DNA from: Penium margaritaceum
Taxonomy: Eukaryota > Streptophyta > Zygnematophyceae > Desmidiales > Peniaceae
Assembly: GCA_023375785.1 (NCBI GenBank)
Contig: SZWC01015076.1
Span: 18,684 to 49,213 of the forward strand
Reading direction: 5' to 3'
Length of the DNA stretch: 30,530 bases
Positions within the stretch are counted from its first letter, which is position 1. Each line of letters starts with the position of its first letter. The translations under genes were made by a program, and so were the position numbers. Shown piece after piece: positions 29,890-30,530 of the stretch. The notes under the pieces are model-generated. The model did no database searches, had not been told where the DNA came from, and worked only from the letters and a program-made list of their open reading frames with translations.

Positions 29890-30010
29890 ACCGGGTGGGG
29901 GGCTGGTCGTTGGCGTGGAACCAGCAGGCCAACTGTTCGCTCCGAACCACTGGTCGGACTGCGTTGAACCAGCAGGCCCGCTGCTGGTTCGCACTGGACC
30001 AGAGGACCGG
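29890..30010. repeat. GC-rich block with 48-bp spaced repeat and hairpin
   Basis: GAACCAGCAGGCC occurs at 29918 and again at 29966, with similar bases upstream of each (GTCG..GCGT), giving an imperfect 48-bp tandem pair. GAACCAGCAG and its exact reverse complement flank a 5-base loop at 29966-29990. The style resembles the GC-rich section of the family B LTRs but I cannot align it to them. Confidence 0.7.
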
Positions 30011-30138
30011 ATGGTCGCCCCAGGAGCCCCATTGTTTGACGTCGAAGCAGCACGACGAGGGGCTAGCCGGCCTTGCATCGGCTTGCGCTCCTTTGCGGTC
30101 GTTTGCAAGAGGGGACGGAAGCAACGAATGCAGCCGCA

Positions 30139-30530
30139 ATGACATCGATGGCATCAACATCAGCGGCTCCGCCCGCCTCAGTACAGGTAGATGCAGCAGC
30201 TATTGCTGCTACTGCTGCGAGCATCCTGAACATTAGCATGAGCCACAGCGGACCAGTAGCGGCAGCAGCAACGGTAGCAGCATTACCGGCGGCGGCGGTG
30301 GCAGCAGCAGCAGCAGCCGTAGTGACAACATCAGCACAATCAGCAGCAGCAGCGCACGAGAAGCGGCATCAGCAGCAACAAAGGCTTCAGCGACAGCCAA
30401 CAGCAGCAGCAGTCGTAGTTGGAGCAATACTAGCAGCAGTGGCAGCAGCATCATCAGCAGCAGCATCATCATCATCAGCAGCAGCATTTGCAGCAGGAAC
30501 AGGAACAACACGAGCACAACCACCAGCACG
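30139..30530 (+). CDS. Ala/Gln-rich open frame, partial at window end
   Basis: Open for 130 codons from ATG 30139 (a second ATG at 30148 sits in a good context, atcgATGG) and still open at the window edge. An in-frame TAG lies at about 30063, upstream. The chain is mostly Ala with Val, Thr, Ser and a Gln-rich patch (HEKRHQQQQRLQRQP), encoded by imperfect GCA/CAG/TCA triplets. A less repetitive segment (AASILNISMSHSGPV) sits near the start. No domain is recognised. It resembles the triplet tract at 1436-1940, so it may be the beginning of a related gene or element. The alternative is a plain triplet-repeat region with no gene; the minus strand is open too, as a Leu-rich chain. Confidence 0.35.
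   Translation, partial: MTSMASTSAAPPASVQVDAAAIAATAASILNISMSHSGPVAAAATVAALPAAAVAAAAAAVVTTSAQSAAAAHEKRHQQQQRLQRQPTAAAVVVGAILAAVAAASSAAASSSSAAAFAAGTGTTRAQPPA

Overview
This looks like nuclear DNA of a plant-lineage eukaryote. The reasons are nested LTR retrotransposons of the Ty1/copia and Ty3/gypsy (chromodomain) types, primer-binding sites that resemble plant initiator-Met tRNA, long simple repeats, and no compact operon-like coding. A charophyte alga such as Chara would fit, but that is an impression of style and not shown by any marker gene. I see no rRNA gene, tRNA gene, CRISPR array or clearly intact host gene. Almost every recognisable protein domain belongs to a mobile element, and nearly all are broken by stops and frameshifts.

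Layout. (1) 66-4320, plus: a decayed gene-like unit with a helical N-terminal part, an Ala/Ser/Thr trinucleotide tract, a Pro-rich tract and an RNase H domain whose second catalytic Glu codon is a stop. (2) 4900-5460, plus: the 3' end of a gypsy pol (integrase C-terminus and chromodomain). (3) 5815-9480, plus: LTR-like block, leader and decayed gag of a second gypsy family, here family B. (4) 9481-11040: mostly empty. (5) 11041-12679 and 18385-21679, plus: one decayed gypsy element, here element G2, interrupted by (6) a structurally complete Ty1/copia element on the minus strand at 12680-18384. The copia element has 725-bp LTRs, a CTCCC target duplication, a purine tract and a primer-binding site matching the anticodon arm of tRNA-iMet. 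(7) 21680-26760, minus: a second family B copy running from its LTR through gag, zinc knuckle, protease and the first third of RT, truncated where it meets G2 head to head. (8) 26761-30530: a C run, an LTR-end fragment, AT-rich sequence, a CCATAT microsatellite, a 31-C run beside an N, a GC-rich repeat block, and an Ala/Gln-rich reading frame running off the window end.

History read from the sequence: the G2 gypsy element landed first. The copia element then inserted into its gag. A 155-bp tandem duplication arose in the G2 integrase after that gene had already acquired stops. No element here could move by its own proteins. The most interesting points are the apparent half-tRNA priming of the copia element, the paired diverged copies of family B with a hairpin kept in both LTRs, and the unassigned Pro-rich/RNase H composite gene on the left.
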